A stretch of DNA of 64,000 bases, from positions 51,056-115,055 of the forward strand of contig JAUUSJ010000001.1 in assembly GCA_030841965.1 (NCBI GenBank). Reading direction: 5' to 3'. Every line of letters begins with the position of its first letter. Positions within the stretch are counted from its first letter, which is position 1. Both the position numbers and the translations under genes were made by a program. This document shows, piece after piece, positions 1-8,979 of the stretch. The stretch is from Blautia sp. Its GTDB lineage: Bacteria; Bacillota; Clostridia; Lachnospirales; Lachnospiraceae. The notes beneath the pieces are model-generated. The model was not told the DNA's origin, did not search any database, and saw only the letters and a program-made list of their open reading frames with translations.

Positions 1-908
1 GTAGATTCTGGAAGGTGGAAGTTTGTGATTAAGCCGTCAATTACTTTAAATTGGTATCCTGGATAGATAAAAATATCTGTCCATCCACTTTTTGGCTCTA
101 GCGTTCCATCTTCCTTGGCGGCGGATTCTAGAGTTCGAGTGCTAGTTGTCCCGACAGAGATGATTCGACCGCCGTTTTTTCTTGTCTCGTTAATTAAGTT
201 TGCCGCTTTTTCATCGACTTGGTAGTATTCTGAGTGCATATGGTGGTCTAAGATATCGTCTGCCTTCACTGGGCGAAAGGTTCCAAGTCCTACATGAAGA
301 GTTACTCTTGCGATTTGAACTCCCATTTCCTCAATCTCTGCCAATAATTCTTCGGTAAAATGAAGCCCAGCGGTCGGAGCGGCAGCAGAGCCAGTATGCT
401 TGGCGTAGACAGTCTGATAGCGGTTTTTATCTTCTAGTTGATGAGTGATATAAGGGGGAAGGGGCATCTGACCGAGCTGGTCTAAAATCTCCTCAAAAAT
501 TCCGTCGTATTGGAATTGAATCAGGCGGTTTCCTTCCTCCAAGATATCGATAACCTCTCCCCTTAAAAGACCATCGCCAAATTGGAGCTTTGTGCCGATT
601 CGTGCTTTTTTGCCGGGTTTTACTAGAGTCTCCCAGCAGTCATTTTCCTTTCTTTTTAGGAGAAGAACCTCGATTTTTGAGCCAGTATCTTCCTTTACTC
701 CAAAAAGTCGAGCTGGAATTACCTTTGTGTCATTGATGACAAGGCAATCGCCAGGTTTTAGGTAATTCGTAATATGCTTGAATATTTCATGCTTTATTGC
801 TCCAGTTTCTTTGTCAAGGACGAGAAGTCGAGAGCTGGAGCGGTCTTTTAGAGGGTCCTGAGCAATTAATTCCTCTGGTAATATAAAATTAAAATCTGAT
901 TTCTTCAT
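1..908 (-). CDS. queA: S-adenosylmethionine:tRNA ribosyltransferase-isomerase QueA (partial, C-terminus cut by window edge)
   Basis: QueA transfers and isomerises the ribosyl part of S-adenosylmethionine onto 7-aminomethyl-7-deazaguanine at the wobble base of GUN tRNAs, giving epoxyqueuosine. I translated the minus strand from the ATG at 908: it opens [20 protein letters not shown] and contains the family blocks [37 protein letters not shown] and [10 protein letters not shown]. About 302 residues are visible; full QueA is about 340, so roughly 40 C-terminal residues lie beyond the left edge. The gene follows the SpoIID-like gene by 77 bp on the same strand. The two other queuosine genes here, queF and queH, are about 18 kb away, so the pathway is dispersed. 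Confidence 0.95.
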   Translation of the reverse strand, partial: MKKSDFNFILPEELIAQDPLKDRSSSRLLVLDKETGAIKHEIFKHITNYLKPGDCLVINDTKVIPARLFGVKEDTGSKIEVLLLKRKENDCWETLVKPGKKARIGTKLQFGDGLLRGEVIDILEEGNRLIQFQYDGIFEEILDQLGQMPLPPYITHQLEDKNRYQTVYAKHTGSAAAPTAGLHFTEELLAEIEEMGVQIARVTLHVGLGTFRPVKADDILDHHMHSEYYQVDEKAANLINETRKNGGRIISVGTTSTRTLESAAKEDGTLEPKSGWTDIFIYPGYQFKVIDGLITNFHLPES

Positions 909-985
909 AAAATTAATTAGGCGAGAAACTGCTTATATATGAAATAAGTGATTCTCGCCGTCTCCTTTCAGTTTGCAAGTATAAA

Positions 986-2404
986 TTATTCTATATCGAT
1001 ATTCTTATAATAATAATTTAAAATTTCCTTATAATCCATTCCTTCTTCTGCCATCTTTTTGGCTCCTTCTTTGGAGAGACCGACGCCAGAGCCATTTCCC
1101 TGTCCGTGAAATAAAAACGTAGACTCAGAGTCTTCCTTTTGCTCTACTTCAAAGAGAGAGCTCTTTAATCCTAAGAGAGAGTATACAAGACTGTCTTGTA
1201 AGATAAGTGTCTGGTTTTCTCCGACGATGCGAAGGGAGGAGACTCGGTTACTCTTTTTTAATGTAGAGATAATCTCAATATCTTGGATTTCTCCGATATT
1301 TGGATAAACCTCGTCTAATTTTTTTTGAAGCTGTTCGCTCGTATATTCAACCTCCCAGGTTGATATCGGTGTATACTTATCTTTCTTAGGTTTTAAATAC
1401 TTTGTATTCATATGCCAAGCTTGAAAACTACTCTCCACATATCCGCCATTATTTTGACAAAATGGCAGAGAGATAAGCTTCTTTTTATAAAAAGCAAAGG
1501 TATTTTTCGTTGCATTAATGGCATCTGTTGTGTATTCATTCTCACTAGCGTAGCCAGAATAAGTCTGCCCCTCCTTGTCATCCGTCAAGACATAACCGTT
1601 CTCAATATCCGAGTCAGCTAAAAATGAGGCGCAGTAGACGGTATTATTGCGGGTGATGATAGATTGAGCCTTTAAAACCTCGGTAGGCCAAATGACATTA
1701 ATCTGATTTGGAATAGTGCCGTATAAATATTGTTCTACGGAGATAATATTGACTGCTGTTAATTTATCACTATCATTGTAAAGACCAATTTCGATTCGAC
1801 CGCGGTACTCCATAGAGCCGAGGCGGATAGTTTTTATTTTGTTTTTATTTTGTTCCTCAGAGGCAATTTGCGGGTACATAGAATGCGGTTCTCCGTCTAT
1901 AAGGATGGTATCCGAGGTGCCAGCCAAGAGATAGCGATTATTATTATTTTTTTGAAGTTTTCCAAAATGAAGACCGAATTTTCCGTCTATTTCCTCCAAA
2001 ATTGAGGTGACAGTTTTCTTATCATCGCTGCCTCCTACATAAATTTTCCACTCATTTTTACCTGTCATCGCTGCGTAGGCGGGTACTTGCATTGCGTTAA
2101 AATAAGATGCAATCTCGCGGACAGTCTCATAGCGAGAAAAACTTTTTTTGGAAATATAAAAATATCCATTCTGTGGAGTAAAAGAAAATCCACGATTGCT
2201 TGTCAAGTAAATTCCACTGCTTTTATCGTAGCTATTATCTTTGCAGTATCCGATATAAATCTTTTTTGTAGAAATAGTTAAGCTTTCTTGTTCGGAATAG
2301 TTTTTCGTAAGTCCGACACGGATATAATTGGTAGATGCTGCCTGAGTGGGAATGGCAAGAAAGAGACTATATAGTATAACTACAATTACTAATATCTTTT
2401 TCAT
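986..2404 (-). CDS. secreted SpoIID/LytB-domain protein lacking the expected catalytic glutamate
   Basis: The protein has 472 residues with an N-terminal signal peptide (hydrophobic stretch about residues 4-18, cleavage probably after TQAA). SpoIID proteins are lytic transglycosylases that cut glycan strands, in sporulation during engulfment. The SpoIID domain starts around residue 200 (YRGRIEIGLYN) and includes VEQYLYGTIPNQINVIWP and TEVLKAQSIITRN. The C-terminal signature is present as HGQGNGSGVGLSKEGA. In characterised SpoIID the block reads like VxSEMPxxWPxEALKAQAVAART, where the first Glu is catalytic; here that position is Gln (about residue 234). So it may be inactive as an enzyme or act as a binding protein. 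The first 180 residues are not recognised. The start is supported by a GAAAAGGAAA ribosome site upstream of 2404. Confidence 0.8.
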   Translation of the reverse strand: MKKILVIVVILYSLFLAIPTQAASTNYIRVGLTKNYSEQESLTISTKKIYIGYCKDNSYDKSSGIYLTSNRGFSFTPQNGYFYISKKSFSRYETVREIASYFNAMQVPAYAAMTGKNEWKIYVGGSDDKKTVTSILEEIDGKFGLHFGKLQKNNNNRYLLAGTSDTILIDGEPHSMYPQIASEEQNKNKIKTIRLGSMEYRGRIEIGLYNDSDKLTAVNIISVEQYLYGTIPNQINVIWPTEVLKAQSIITRNNTVYCASFLADSDIENGYVLTDDKEGQTYSGYASENEYTTDAINATKNTFAFYKKKLISLPFCQNNGGYVESSFQAWHMNTKYLKPKKDKYTPISTWEVEYTSEQLQKKLDEVYPNIGEIQDIEIISTLKKSNRVSSLRIVGENQTLILQDSLVYSLLGLKSSLFEVEQKEDSESTFLFHGQGNGSGVGLSKEGAKKMAEEGMDYKEILNYYYKNIDIE

Positions 2405-2545
2405 TATAATTTCCTTTTCTCGATGTATACTACAGTTACAATACTCTGCCCAACCGAAATCAGACAGAGTATTAGTTTTGATAAATTATAGCATTTTTCT
2501 CAAGGAAATGCAATGTCAGGAAAATGAAAGTTTGAAAAAGGTCGA

Positions 2546-4381
2546 TTAATTTCCCTGTCTTCTTGCAGCTCTCATTCTCTCTGTTGGGTCTAAGATTTTT
2601 TTGCGAATACGAATATTTTTTGGAGTAATCTCAAGTAGCTCGTCTGTGTCGATAAATTCGAGAGCCTGCTCTAAGCTTAAAACCTTCGGAGGAGTGAGCT
2701 TTAGAGCATCGTCGGAACCAGAAGCACGAGTATTCGTCAGCTTTTTAGTCTTACATACGTTTAATTCGATGTCTTCTGCCTTTCCATTCTGCCCTACAAC
2801 CATACCAGCGTATACTTTCTCACCAGGTCCGACAAAGAGAGTTCCTCTCTCCTGAGCGTTAAAGAGTCCGTAGGTGATAGTCTCTCCTGATTCATAGGCG
2901 ATAAGAGAGCCCTGCTTACGGTACTGGATATCTCCCTTATAAGGACCGTATCCGTCAAAGAGAGTATTCATAATACCAGTTCCCTTTGTGTCAGTTAAAA
3001 ACTCGCCGCGGTATCCGATAAGTCCTCTGGAAGGAATGGAAAATTCGAGGCGGGAGTAGCCAGTATTCGACATGGACATACCTTGGAGTTCTCCCTTTCT
3101 CTGGCTTAATTTTTCGATAATGATACCGGAAAATTCCTCTGGCACATCGATGATGGCGATTTCCATCGGCTCTAATTTCTTGCCGTTTTCATCTTCTTTG
3201 TAGAGAACTTCGGCTTTACTTACTGCAAATTCATATCCCTCACGTCTCATATTCTCGATAAGGACAGAAAGATGAAGCTCTCCTCGTCCAGATACTTTAT
3301 AGCTATCTGAATTTTCAATTTCCTCTACTCGAAGACTGACATCAGTGTTCAACTCCCTAAAAAGTCTGTCACGGATATGTCTTGTCGTGACGTATTTTCC
3401 CTCAAGTCCAGCGAGAGGGCTGTCGTTTACTAAAAATTGCATCGAGATAGTAGGCTCCGAGATTTTTTGGAAAGGAATCGGAGTAGGATTGTCAGGAGAG
3501 CAGATTGTGTCACCGATATGAATATCAGAGATACCAGAAATGGCCACGATAGAGCCGATTCCAGCCTCCTGCACTTCAACTCTGTCCAGTCCATCGAACT
3601 CATAGAGCTTGCTAATCTTTACTTTATTGGATTTCTCAGGGTCATGTGCGTTTACAACGACACAGTCTTGGTTGACTTTAATGGAACCATTATCTACTTT
3701 ACCGATACCAATTCTTCCCACATACTCATTATAGTCGATTGTACTGATAAGAACTTGAGTGTCGGCGTCTGGGTCTCCAGTTGGGGCAGGAATATGGTCG
3801 ATAATCGTCTCAAAGAGAGGCTTCATATCCTTTCCCTTCTCGTCGAGCTCTAACATCGCGATACCAGCCTTGGCGGAGGCGTACACAAAAGGAGAGTCAA
3901 GCTGGTCGTCATCTGCGTCAAGCTCGAGAAAAAGCTCCAAAACCTCGTCCATAATCTCGTCAGGTCTCGCCTCAGGTCGGTCAATTTTATTGACACAGAC
4001 AATAACAGGAAGACTAAGCTCTAATGCTTTCTTTAAGACGAATTTTGTCTGAGGCATTGGTCCCTCAAAGGCGTCTACGACGAGGACAACACCGTCCACC
4101 ATCTTTAGAACACGCTCTACCTCGCCGCCAAAATCGGCATGTCCCGGCGTATCGATAATATTAATCTTAATTCCCTCGTACATAACAGCAGTATTCTTCG
4201 ATAAAATGGTGATTCCTCTCTCTCTCTCGATATCGTTGGAATCCATCACACGCTCTGCCACTTCCTGGTTCTCTCGAAATACGCCGCTCTGTTTTAAAAG
4301 CTCATCAACTAAAGTTGTTTTACCATGGTCGACATGAGCGATAATAGCGATATTTCGAATATCTTCTCGTGAAATTTTCAT
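2546..4381 (-). CDS. typA: ribosome-associated GTPase TypA/BipA
   Basis: A 611-residue translational GTPase of the TypA/BipA family, which binds the 70S ribosome and helps assembly and growth under stress such as low temperature. G1 is [10 protein letters not shown] (residues 16-25), switch II is [16 protein letters not shown]4 is [15 protein letters not shown]-like domains III and V follow, and the family-specific C-terminal region includes [22 protein letters not shown] and [18 protein letters not shown]. The length is normal (about 605-615). The start ATG at 4381 has a GAAGGA ribosome site about 9 nt upstream. It is the first of three minus-strand genes (typA, the SpoIID-like gene, queA) with gaps of 141 and 77 bp; whether they share a transcript is unknown. 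Confidence 0.97.
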   Translation of the reverse strand: MKISREDIRNIAIIAHVDHGKTTLVDELLKQSGVFRENQEVAERVMDSNDIERERGITILSKNTAVMYEGIKINIIDTPGHADFGGEVERVLKMVDGVVLVVDAFEGPMPQTKFVLKKALELSLPVIVCVNKIDRPEARPDEIMDEVLELFLELDADDDQLDSPFVYASAKAGIAMLELDEKGKDMKPLFETIIDHIPAPTGDPDADTQVLISTIDYNEYVGRIGIGKVDNGSIKVNQDCVVVNAHDPEKSNKVKISKLYEFDGLDRVEVQEAGIGSIVAISGISDIHIGDTICSPDNPTPIPFQKISEPTISMQFLVNDSPLAGLEGKYVTTRHIRDRLFRELNTDVSLRVEEIENSDSYKVSGRGELHLSVLIENMRREGYEFAVSKAEVLYKEDENGKKLEPMEIAIIDVPEEFSGIIIEKLSQRKGELQGMSMSNTGYSRLEFSIPSRGLIGYRGEFLTDTKGTGIMNTLFDGYGPYKGDIQYRKQGSLIAYESGETITYGLFNAQERGTLFVGPGEKVYAGMVVGQNGKAEDIELNVCKTKKLTNTRASGSDDALKLTPPKVLSLEQALEFIDTDELLEITPKNIRIRKKILDPTERMRAARRQGN

Positions 4382-5229
4382 TTTACAGTATCCTTCTTTC
4401 TTCTATCAAAATCTATATCTTTATTATCGTATCTTATGCCTTGTGGGCGAAGAAATCCACTAAGATATAGTGGTTATCGTTCATTTGCTCTATATAAGGC
4501 GAACTCATTTTATCACATAAAGAAATAAGAGACAAGGAAAATTTTTTAGAATTTTAAATTGTTTTGCCAGTACACAGCGAAGAGAGTTCGCAGATATGTC
4601 CTCGAAAAACGATAGAGAGTGGAGCGGTTTTTCGATATACTTAGCTTTGCCGCTGGAGCACTGTCTGAGCGCTGTAAGCGCGAGTTTGCGGGAAGCGGCA
4701 AAAATCAGCGTATGTCGAAAAAACGTGGGAACGAACGTGTTTTTCGAGGACATATCTGCGAACTCTCTTCGCGTCTCTCCCCACCACACCAAAATTTTAC
4801 GACATCATATTTGCAGGATTTCTTGAATTTAAGATTGAGATGTGATACAATGACGGTTAAGATTACAAAAGATGAAAGAAAAAGCGGTTTTAACTAATGT
4901 TTTGTCAAAAGACAGAGCACGTTAATGCGAAGCAATCAACTTTCATTTATCGTGCCATCTGCCTCAACAGACATGTCCGTTTGCTATGGTTTTGATTAAA
5001 TAATGCTAGAAAGTGTGAATAGATTGAGAGAAAGATCGATTCGCGATAAAGAAGTATCCTGTGATTTAGTGTGATTTTAGAGGGGAAGAATATTTTCTTA
5101 AAAAAATACGTCTATTTTTTTATTTACGTGAATAAGTATAAAAATGTAAGTAATACACTAAATCATAAATAGGTCAAACAAAATGGGAAATTGATTTGGC
5201 CGTGATACAGGAAGGGAGAAACAAAAAGT
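4382..5229. other. gene-free interval of 848 bp containing one 196-nt element
   Basis: This interval separates typA (minus) from the SSB-like gene (plus), so both promoters should lie here. Element copy 1 occupies 4577-4772. The ORFs that cross the element come from its palindrome and are not genes. A small inverted repeat (CCACTA...TAGTGG, about 4457-4474) lies upstream of typA. The part from 4800 to 5200 is AT-rich; I see no gene or RNA class that I recognise there. Confidence 0.6.
4577..4772 (+). repeat. 196-nt palindromic element, copy 1
   Basis: The plus orientation is defined by outer motifs TACACA|GC on the left and GC|GTCT on the right. The 34-nt arms 4577-4610 and 4739-4772 are perfect reverse complements. 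Inside, CGGTTTTTCGATATAC (4625-4640) pairs with 4710-4725 apart from one G-A mismatch and one wobble. TTTGCCGCT (4646-4654) pairs with 4694-4702, and the apical hairpin is GCGCT-GTA-AGCGC (4669-4681). The core motifs GATAGAGAGTGGAGCG and CGTGGGAACGAACGTG are shared by all copies in which those parts are visible. The arm sequence is particular to this copy. No protein is encoded. It could be a structured RNA gene, a non-autonomous mobile element, or both. Confidence 0.9.
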
Positions 5230-5853
5230 ATGACAGAGAAAATATTTAAGAATAATCAGGCAACAGTAGCAGGGGAAATTATTTCCGAGTTTGCTTTCAG
5301 CCATGAGGTATTTGGAGAGGGGTTTTATACAGTAAAATTATTGGTAAATCGATTGAGCGATACGAGCGATATCATACCTCTTATGATTTCGGAGCGCTTG
5401 ATTGATGTAAAGACCAATTACATAGGCCAGAAGATAGAAGTAAAAGGACAGTTCCGTTCTTATAATAAACATGAGAATAATAAAAATCACTTAGTCTTAT
5501 CGTTATTTGTGAGAGAAGTGGAACTGGTAGATGATATTTCTAACCTAAAGCCAAATTATATTTATTTAGATGGATTTATTTGTAAGGAGCCTGTATATCG
5601 CATGACTCCTCTTGGAAGAGAAATTGCAGATTTACTCTTGGCAGTAAATCGCTCTTATGGAAAATCTGACTATATTCCCTGTATTTGTTGGGGACGCAAT
5701 GCAAGATTTGCGGGTAAATTAAAGGTGGGAGACCATATTCAAGTTTGGGGACGAATCCAGAGCAGAGAGTATCAAAAAAAGATGCCGGATAATACGATGA
5801 TTAATCGAGTGGCGTATGAGATTTCTGTGAATAAATTAGAGTTTGATGACTAA
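5230..5853 (+). CDS. single-stranded DNA-binding protein-like protein with two OB folds
   Basis: A 207-residue protein. Two consecutive segments look like OB folds: residues 8-100 (ATVAGEIISEFAFSHEVFGE, then a middle strand with GQKIEVKGQFRSYN) and residues 108-205 (IYLDGFICKEPVYRMTPLGREIADLLLAVNR, then IPCICWGRNARFAGKLKVGDHIQVWGRIQSREYQ). The second half carries the typical SSB pattern (TPLGREIADLLLAVNR followed by W-G-x-A and GDHIQVWGRIQSR). Clostridial proteins of this kind are annotated as SSB family. It lacks the acidic C-terminal tip (DDDIPF-like) that recruits partners in the main SSB, so this is probably an accessory paralogue. Ribosome site GGAAGGGAG precedes the ATG. It stands alone, 99 bp before cobO. 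Confidence 0.75.
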   Translation: MTEKIFKNNQATVAGEIISEFAFSHEVFGEGFYTVKLLVNRLSDTSDIIPLMISERLIDVKTNYIGQKIEVKGQFRSYNKHENNKNHLVLSLFVREVELVDDISNLKPNYIYLDGFICKEPVYRMTPLGREIADLLLAVNRSYGKSDYIPCICWGRNARFAGKLKVGDHIQVWGRIQSREYQKKMPDNTMINRVAYEISVNKLEFDD

Positions 5854-5952
5854 GATAAAATAAATACAGTATGCTATATTGTGAGAAGCGATTGCAATAC
5901 AAACTTAGGGGTATGGGCTTTTGTCATGAAAAGTGAATGAGGTATAAGGAAA

Positions 5953-6435
5953 ATGGATGAGAAGATACAAATATACTATGGAAATGGAAAGGGAAAATCA
6001 TCGGCGGCGCTCGGGATATGCATGAAAGAGGCGAGTGACGGCAAAACGATTATGATTGTACAGTTTCTAAAGGGCAATAATCAGGAGGAATTGGAGTTTT
6101 TTAGGAAGCTCGAACCCGAGATTCGCATATTTTGTTTTGAGCAGACAGCAACCTGTTTTTGCGATTTATCAAAAGAGCATCAAGAAGACCAGCTTGTCAA
6201 TATCCGAAATGCCTGGAATTTTGTCAAGAAGGTCGTTCGCACGGGAGAATGTGATATTCTCGTTATCGACGAAATTCTCGGTGTGATTGATATGGGAATT
6301 ATTACCCTAGATGAGTTTCGACAGATGTTAGAGGAAAAGGAAGAGAATATAGAACTTATTTTAACAGGTTCTTGTCTTCCAACAGGAATGGCAGAGTTTG
6401 CGAAACATATTTATTGTATTAGTATGGTGAAATAA
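5953..6435 (+). CDS. cobO: cob(I)yrinic acid a,c-diamide adenosyltransferase (CobO/BtuR family)
   Basis: A 160-residue ATP:corrinoid adenosyltransferase that puts the 5'-deoxyadenosyl group on Co(I) corrinoids in the last part of cobamide coenzyme formation or salvage. The P-loop is YYGNGKGKSSAALG (residues 9-22), followed by the family segments QFLKGNNQEELEFF, DILVIDEILG and LILTGSCLP. It is slightly shorter than the E. coli enzyme (about 196), as usual for clostridial forms. No other cobamide gene lies in the window and no cobalamin riboswitch precedes it, so salvage is a plausible role. A lysine-leader promoter begins 3 bp after its stop codon. Confidence 0.9.
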   Translation: MDEKIQIYYGNGKGKSSAALGICMKEASDGKTIMIVQFLKGNNQEELEFFRKLEPEIRIFCFEQTATCFCDLSKEHQEDQLVNIRNAWNFVKKVVRTGECDILVIDEILGVIDMGIITLDEFRQMLEEKEENIELILTGSCLPTGMAEFAKHIYCISMVK

Positions 6436-6438
6436 ACA

Positions 6439-6467
6439 TTGACTTTTGTCAGGGACAATGATATGAT
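6439..6467 (+). promoter_or_regulatory. sigma-A type promoter of the lysine riboswitch-dapA-dapB unit
   Basis: TTGACT (6439-6444), a 17-bp spacer, then TATGAT (6462-6467), ending about 50 bp upstream of the lysine aptamer. The position directly after the cobO stop codon gives dapA its own transcription start. Confidence 0.75.
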
Positions 6468-6511
6468 AGTCCATAAGAAAGCGATTTTCTTTCGATTTAA
6501 TTGAATAAGAA

Positions 6512-6680
6512 GAATAAGTAGAGGCGCATTCGACATAAGTATCCTGTACGATGCGGGTACAGATGACTGCAGGTGAAAGGGGAGAGTGCCGAAGGATATA
6601 AGGATGGCCCAGTTTTTATATCCTGGTGATATTGTGAAGAATGATATCACTGTCATCGCAAGATGGAGTGCTGCTGTATT
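6512..6680 (+). promoter_or_regulatory. lysine riboswitch (L-box)
   Basis: The conserved L-box blocks occur in order: AGAGGCGCA (about 6519), AGTATCC, GGTGAAAGGGGAGAGTGCCGA (split around 6572-6592), GGATGGCCCAG, and TGTCATCGCAAGATGGAGTG before the closing helix. The variable arms are visible as GGATATA...TATATCC (about 6594-6622) and GTGATATTG...GATATCAC. It lies ahead of dapA, a gene of the lysine pathway. Lysine binding in this class normally favours the downstream terminator hairpin, which is present at 6711. Confidence 0.93.
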
Positions 6681-6710
6681 TTAAAAGATGATGAAATCAG
6701 AGATTTTAAG

Positions 6711-6740
6711 AGACCGACATTCCATATGTTGGTCTTTTCT
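6711..6740 (+). terminator. terminator of the lysine riboswitch
   Basis: GACCGACAT and ATGTTGGTC pair with a short loop and are followed by TTTTCT. It is 30 nt downstream of the aptamer and about 270 nt before dapA, so it can act as the expression platform. The remaining 6741-7011 stretch up to dapA has no recognised gene. Confidence 0.8.
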
Positions 6741-7011
6741 ATTATGAAAGCTTCGTCAAGCAGCTATGCCGACAGAGAAGCTTGCTTTTAAAGATAGATA
6801 TTTGACGGATTAAGCCAGATGAGATATTTAGCGAGGTAGTTTTAAGCCTAGTGGACTAAATTTCAGTAATTATGGAATACTCTTATTTGAGGGGCAGTTT
6901 TATACTGGAAAACTCTTAAGGTATATCAAAAGTGAGAGTTGATTTGCGGTTACAAGCCGTAAAAGACTAACATAAAATGATAAAAAACAAAGAATCAAAG
7001 GAGGAAATATT
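6741..7011 (+). other. long 5' leader between the L-box terminator and dapA
   Basis: About 270 nt without a gene. It holds a 19-nt motif (6747-6765, AAAGCTTCGTCAAGCAGCT) that recurs with two changes in the leader of the L,D-transpeptidase gene (45443-45461). The strong ribosome site AAAGGAGG (about 6999) precedes dapA. Nothing else is recognised. Confidence 0.5.
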
Positions 7012-7899
7012 ATGGCAATATTCACAGGCGCTGGTGTTGCGATTGCTACACCTTTTAAGGCAAATACATTGGAAGTAGATTATGAAAAATTAGAAAAATT
7101 AATAGAATTTCAGATTGAGAACGGAACAGATAGTATCGTTATCTGTGGCACTACAGGTGAGGCATCGACTTTAACTCACGAGGAGCATTTGGATGTTATT
7201 GCAAATTGTTGCAGCATTGTAAAGGGAAGAATCCCAGTTATCGCAGGAACAGGTTCTAATTGTACTGAGACAGCGGTTTATCTATCAAAAGAGGCGCAAA
7301 AGGTTGGGGCTGACGCAGCATTAGTCGTAACCCCTTACTATAATAAAGCGACACAAAATGGATTGATTAAGCATTATACAGAGATTGCAAAGTCAATTGA
7401 TATTCCAATTATCATGTACAATGTTCCAAGCAGAACAGGATGTAATATTTTGCCTAAAACGGCAGCGACTCTCGTAAAAGATGTAGATAATATCGTGGCA
7501 ATCAAGGAAGCTACTGGAAATATCTCTCAGGTTGCCGAGCTTATGTATGAGACACAGGGAGATATTGATTTATATTCTGGAAATGATGACCAGATTGTTC
7601 CTATTATGTCTCTCGGTGGAAAAGGTGTTATCTCTGTACTGTCCAATATCGCTCCAAAGGAGACACATGATATTGTCGCAAAATACTTAGATGGAGATGT
7701 GAAGGGAAGTGCCGAGCTTCAGCTAAAATATTTACCTTTGATTAAAGCGCTATTTTGCGAGGTAAACCCAATTCCAGTCAAGAAAGCAATTGAGCTTATG
7801 GGATTTGCCGATAATGCACTTCGCGGACCTATGACAGAGTTAGAGCCAGCCCACACAGAACTTTTGGCGGCAGAGATGAAAAAGGTTGGACTTCTATAG
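7012..7899 (+). CDS. dapA: 4-hydroxy-tetrahydrodipicolinate synthase
   Basis: DapA condenses pyruvate with aspartate semialdehyde, the first committed step of the diaminopimelate/lysine branch. The protein has 295 residues, the family length. It shows CGTTGEASTL (residues 43-52), the tyrosine segment MYNVPSRTG (about 135-143) and the Schiff-base lysine in IVAIKEATGN (about 162-171). It is the first gene behind the lysine riboswitch, and dapB follows after 73 bp, so both are likely shut off when lysine is plentiful. Confidence 0.97.
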   Translation: MAIFTGAGVAIATPFKANTLEVDYEKLEKLIEFQIENGTDSIVICGTTGEASTLTHEEHLDVIANCCSIVKGRIPVIAGTGSNCTETAVYLSKEAQKVGADAALVVTPYYNKATQNGLIKHYTEIAKSIDIPIIMYNVPSRTGCNILPKTAATLVKDVDNIVAIKEATGNISQVAELMYETQGDIDLYSGNDDQIVPIMSLGGKGVISVLSNIAPKETHDIVAKYLDGDVKGSAELQLKYLPLIKALFCEVNPIPVKKAIELMGFADNALRGPMTELEPAHTELLAAEMKKVGLL

Positions 7900-7972
7900 T
7901 AAAGTGATATGCCTGTCAGCGCAGACTAAGAAGCTGCGGGTATGAAGTTGATAGAGAAAAAGGAGATACAAA

Positions 7973-8728
7973 ATGACAAAACTAATGATGCATGGATGTA
8001 ATGGCTTTATGGGTCAGGTAATTACACAGCTTGTCGATGAGATGGAGGATGTCGAGATTGTCGCAGGTGTGGATATTAATACAGAGGCCAAAAGCGGATA
8101 TCCAGTATTTGGAAGCTTAGAGGAATGCGATATCGCTGTCGATGTGATTATTGATTTTGCGTCCGCAAAGGCAGTCGATGGACTTTTAGATTATGCAGTG
8201 GAGACGAAGATACCAGTTGTTTTATGTACGACAGGACTGTCTGATGAGCAGCTTGCACATGTGGAGGAGGCAAGTAAGAAGGTGGCAATCCTTCGCTCTG
8301 CTAATATGTCTCTTGGAATTAATATGTTACTTAAGCTTATCAATGAGGCGGCCAAAATTCTCGTTCCCGCCAATTTTGATATGGAGATTGTGGAGAAGCA
8401 CCATAAGAGAAAACTGGATGCTCCTTCTGGAACAGCGATTGCCCTCGCAGATTCATTAAATGAAGCAGTGAATAATGAATATGCCTATACGTATGACCGC
8501 TCCCCACTTCGCCAGCCGAGAGAGAAAAAGGAAATCGGTATCAGTGCGGTGCGAGGCGGAACCATTGTCGGAGAGCATGAGATTATTTTTGCCGGAACAG
8601 ATGAGGTAATTGAGTTTAAGCATACTGCTTATTCCAGAGCTATCTTTGGAAAGGGAGCTATCTCTGCGGCTATTTATTTGGCAGGAAAGCCAGCCGGACT
8701 TTATACGATGAGTGATGTGATTGGCTAG
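7973..8728 (+). CDS. dapB: 4-hydroxy-tetrahydrodipicolinate reductase
   Basis: DapB reduces the DapA product to tetrahydrodipicolinate with NAD(P)H. In 251 residues it has the nucleotide-binding start MMHGCNGFMGQVI, the segment CTTGLSDEQL, and the catalytic block EKHHKRKLDAPSGTA (about residues 142-156). It then has ISAVRGGTIVGEHEI, typical of the substrate-binding half. Ribosome site AAAAAGGAG lies before the ATG. It follows dapA in the same direction. The next steps here use DapL and DapF, encoded 18-20 kb downstream, so the aminotransferase variant of the pathway applies. Confidence 0.97.
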   Translation: MTKLMMHGCNGFMGQVITQLVDEMEDVEIVAGVDINTEAKSGYPVFGSLEECDIAVDVIIDFASAKAVDGLLDYAVETKIPVVLCTTGLSDEQLAHVEEASKKVAILRSANMSLGINMLLKLINEAAKILVPANFDMEIVEKHHKRKLDAPSGTAIALADSLNEAVNNEYAYTYDRSPLRQPREKKEIGISAVRGGTIVGEHEIIFAGTDEVIEFKHTAYSRAIFGKGAISAAIYLAGKPAGLYTMSDVIG

Positions 8729-8859
8729 AAAGCGTTGAGATTTATCTATGGAAAGTATTGACCTTTGGGAATTCGATTGGAAAGAGAGGATAATCGGATT
8801 CCTAAGAGGTCTTATTTTTTACCAAAATTTCTCTTTCATTGTAATTAAGAAAAAAAGGT

Positions 8860-8949
8860 GGTATACTTTATGGAACAGCGAAGCTGTTTTCTCGCCCGAA
8901 GGGCATGGAATGCGGTATGCCCTATGGGTATACTTTATGGAACAGCGAA
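8860..8949 (+). repeat. 23-bp direct repeat upstream of nadE
   Basis: The 23-bp block GGTATACTTTATGGAACAGC plus GAA occurs at 8860-8882 and again at 8927-8949, a 67-bp period. Between them is a GC-richer stretch with a CGCCCGAAGGGC hairpin and partly repeated GCATG/GGTATGCC pieces. The region from 8729 to 8979 holds no gene. The repeat makes an apparent N-terminal extension of nadE (from 8905) unlikely to be coding. Confidence 0.7.
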
Positions 8950-8979
8950 AAATTTCATTTTAAGAGAGAGGAAAACAGA

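Noticed and set aside
2440..2473. AATACTCTG/CAGAGTATT inverted repeat between typA and the SpoIID-like gene as a terminator
   Set aside because: On the minus-strand transcript no U-run follows, so I cannot support termination there.
4577..4772. Integron attC site as an explanation of the 196-nt element
   Set aside because: attC sites also fold and vary, but I see no paired RYYYAAC/GTTRRRY boxes at the ends, no integron integrase and no cassette arrangement. The idea of a folded DNA substrate is kept only in general form.
4505..4897. ORFs of 76-95 codons across element copy 1, and similar ones over copies 2 to 7, all containing peptides like FVPTVFRHTLIFAASRKL or SGKAKYIEKPLHSLSF
   Set aside because: They recur on both strands and in more than one frame because the element is a conserved palindrome. 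Starts and ends depend on the flanks, no ribosome sites precede them, and the changes between copies preserve base pairing rather than codons.
4910..4945. Diverged family 2 repeat (GAGCACGTTAATGCGAAGCAATC)
   Set aside because: It resembles the first hairpin only; the second hairpin and the GGTATCA link are absent, so chance similarity is not excluded.
8855..8870. T-box sequence upstream of nadE (AAGGTGGTATAC)
   Set aside because: Only the GGTGGTA part matches; the ACCGCG part, specifier loop and terminator are missing.
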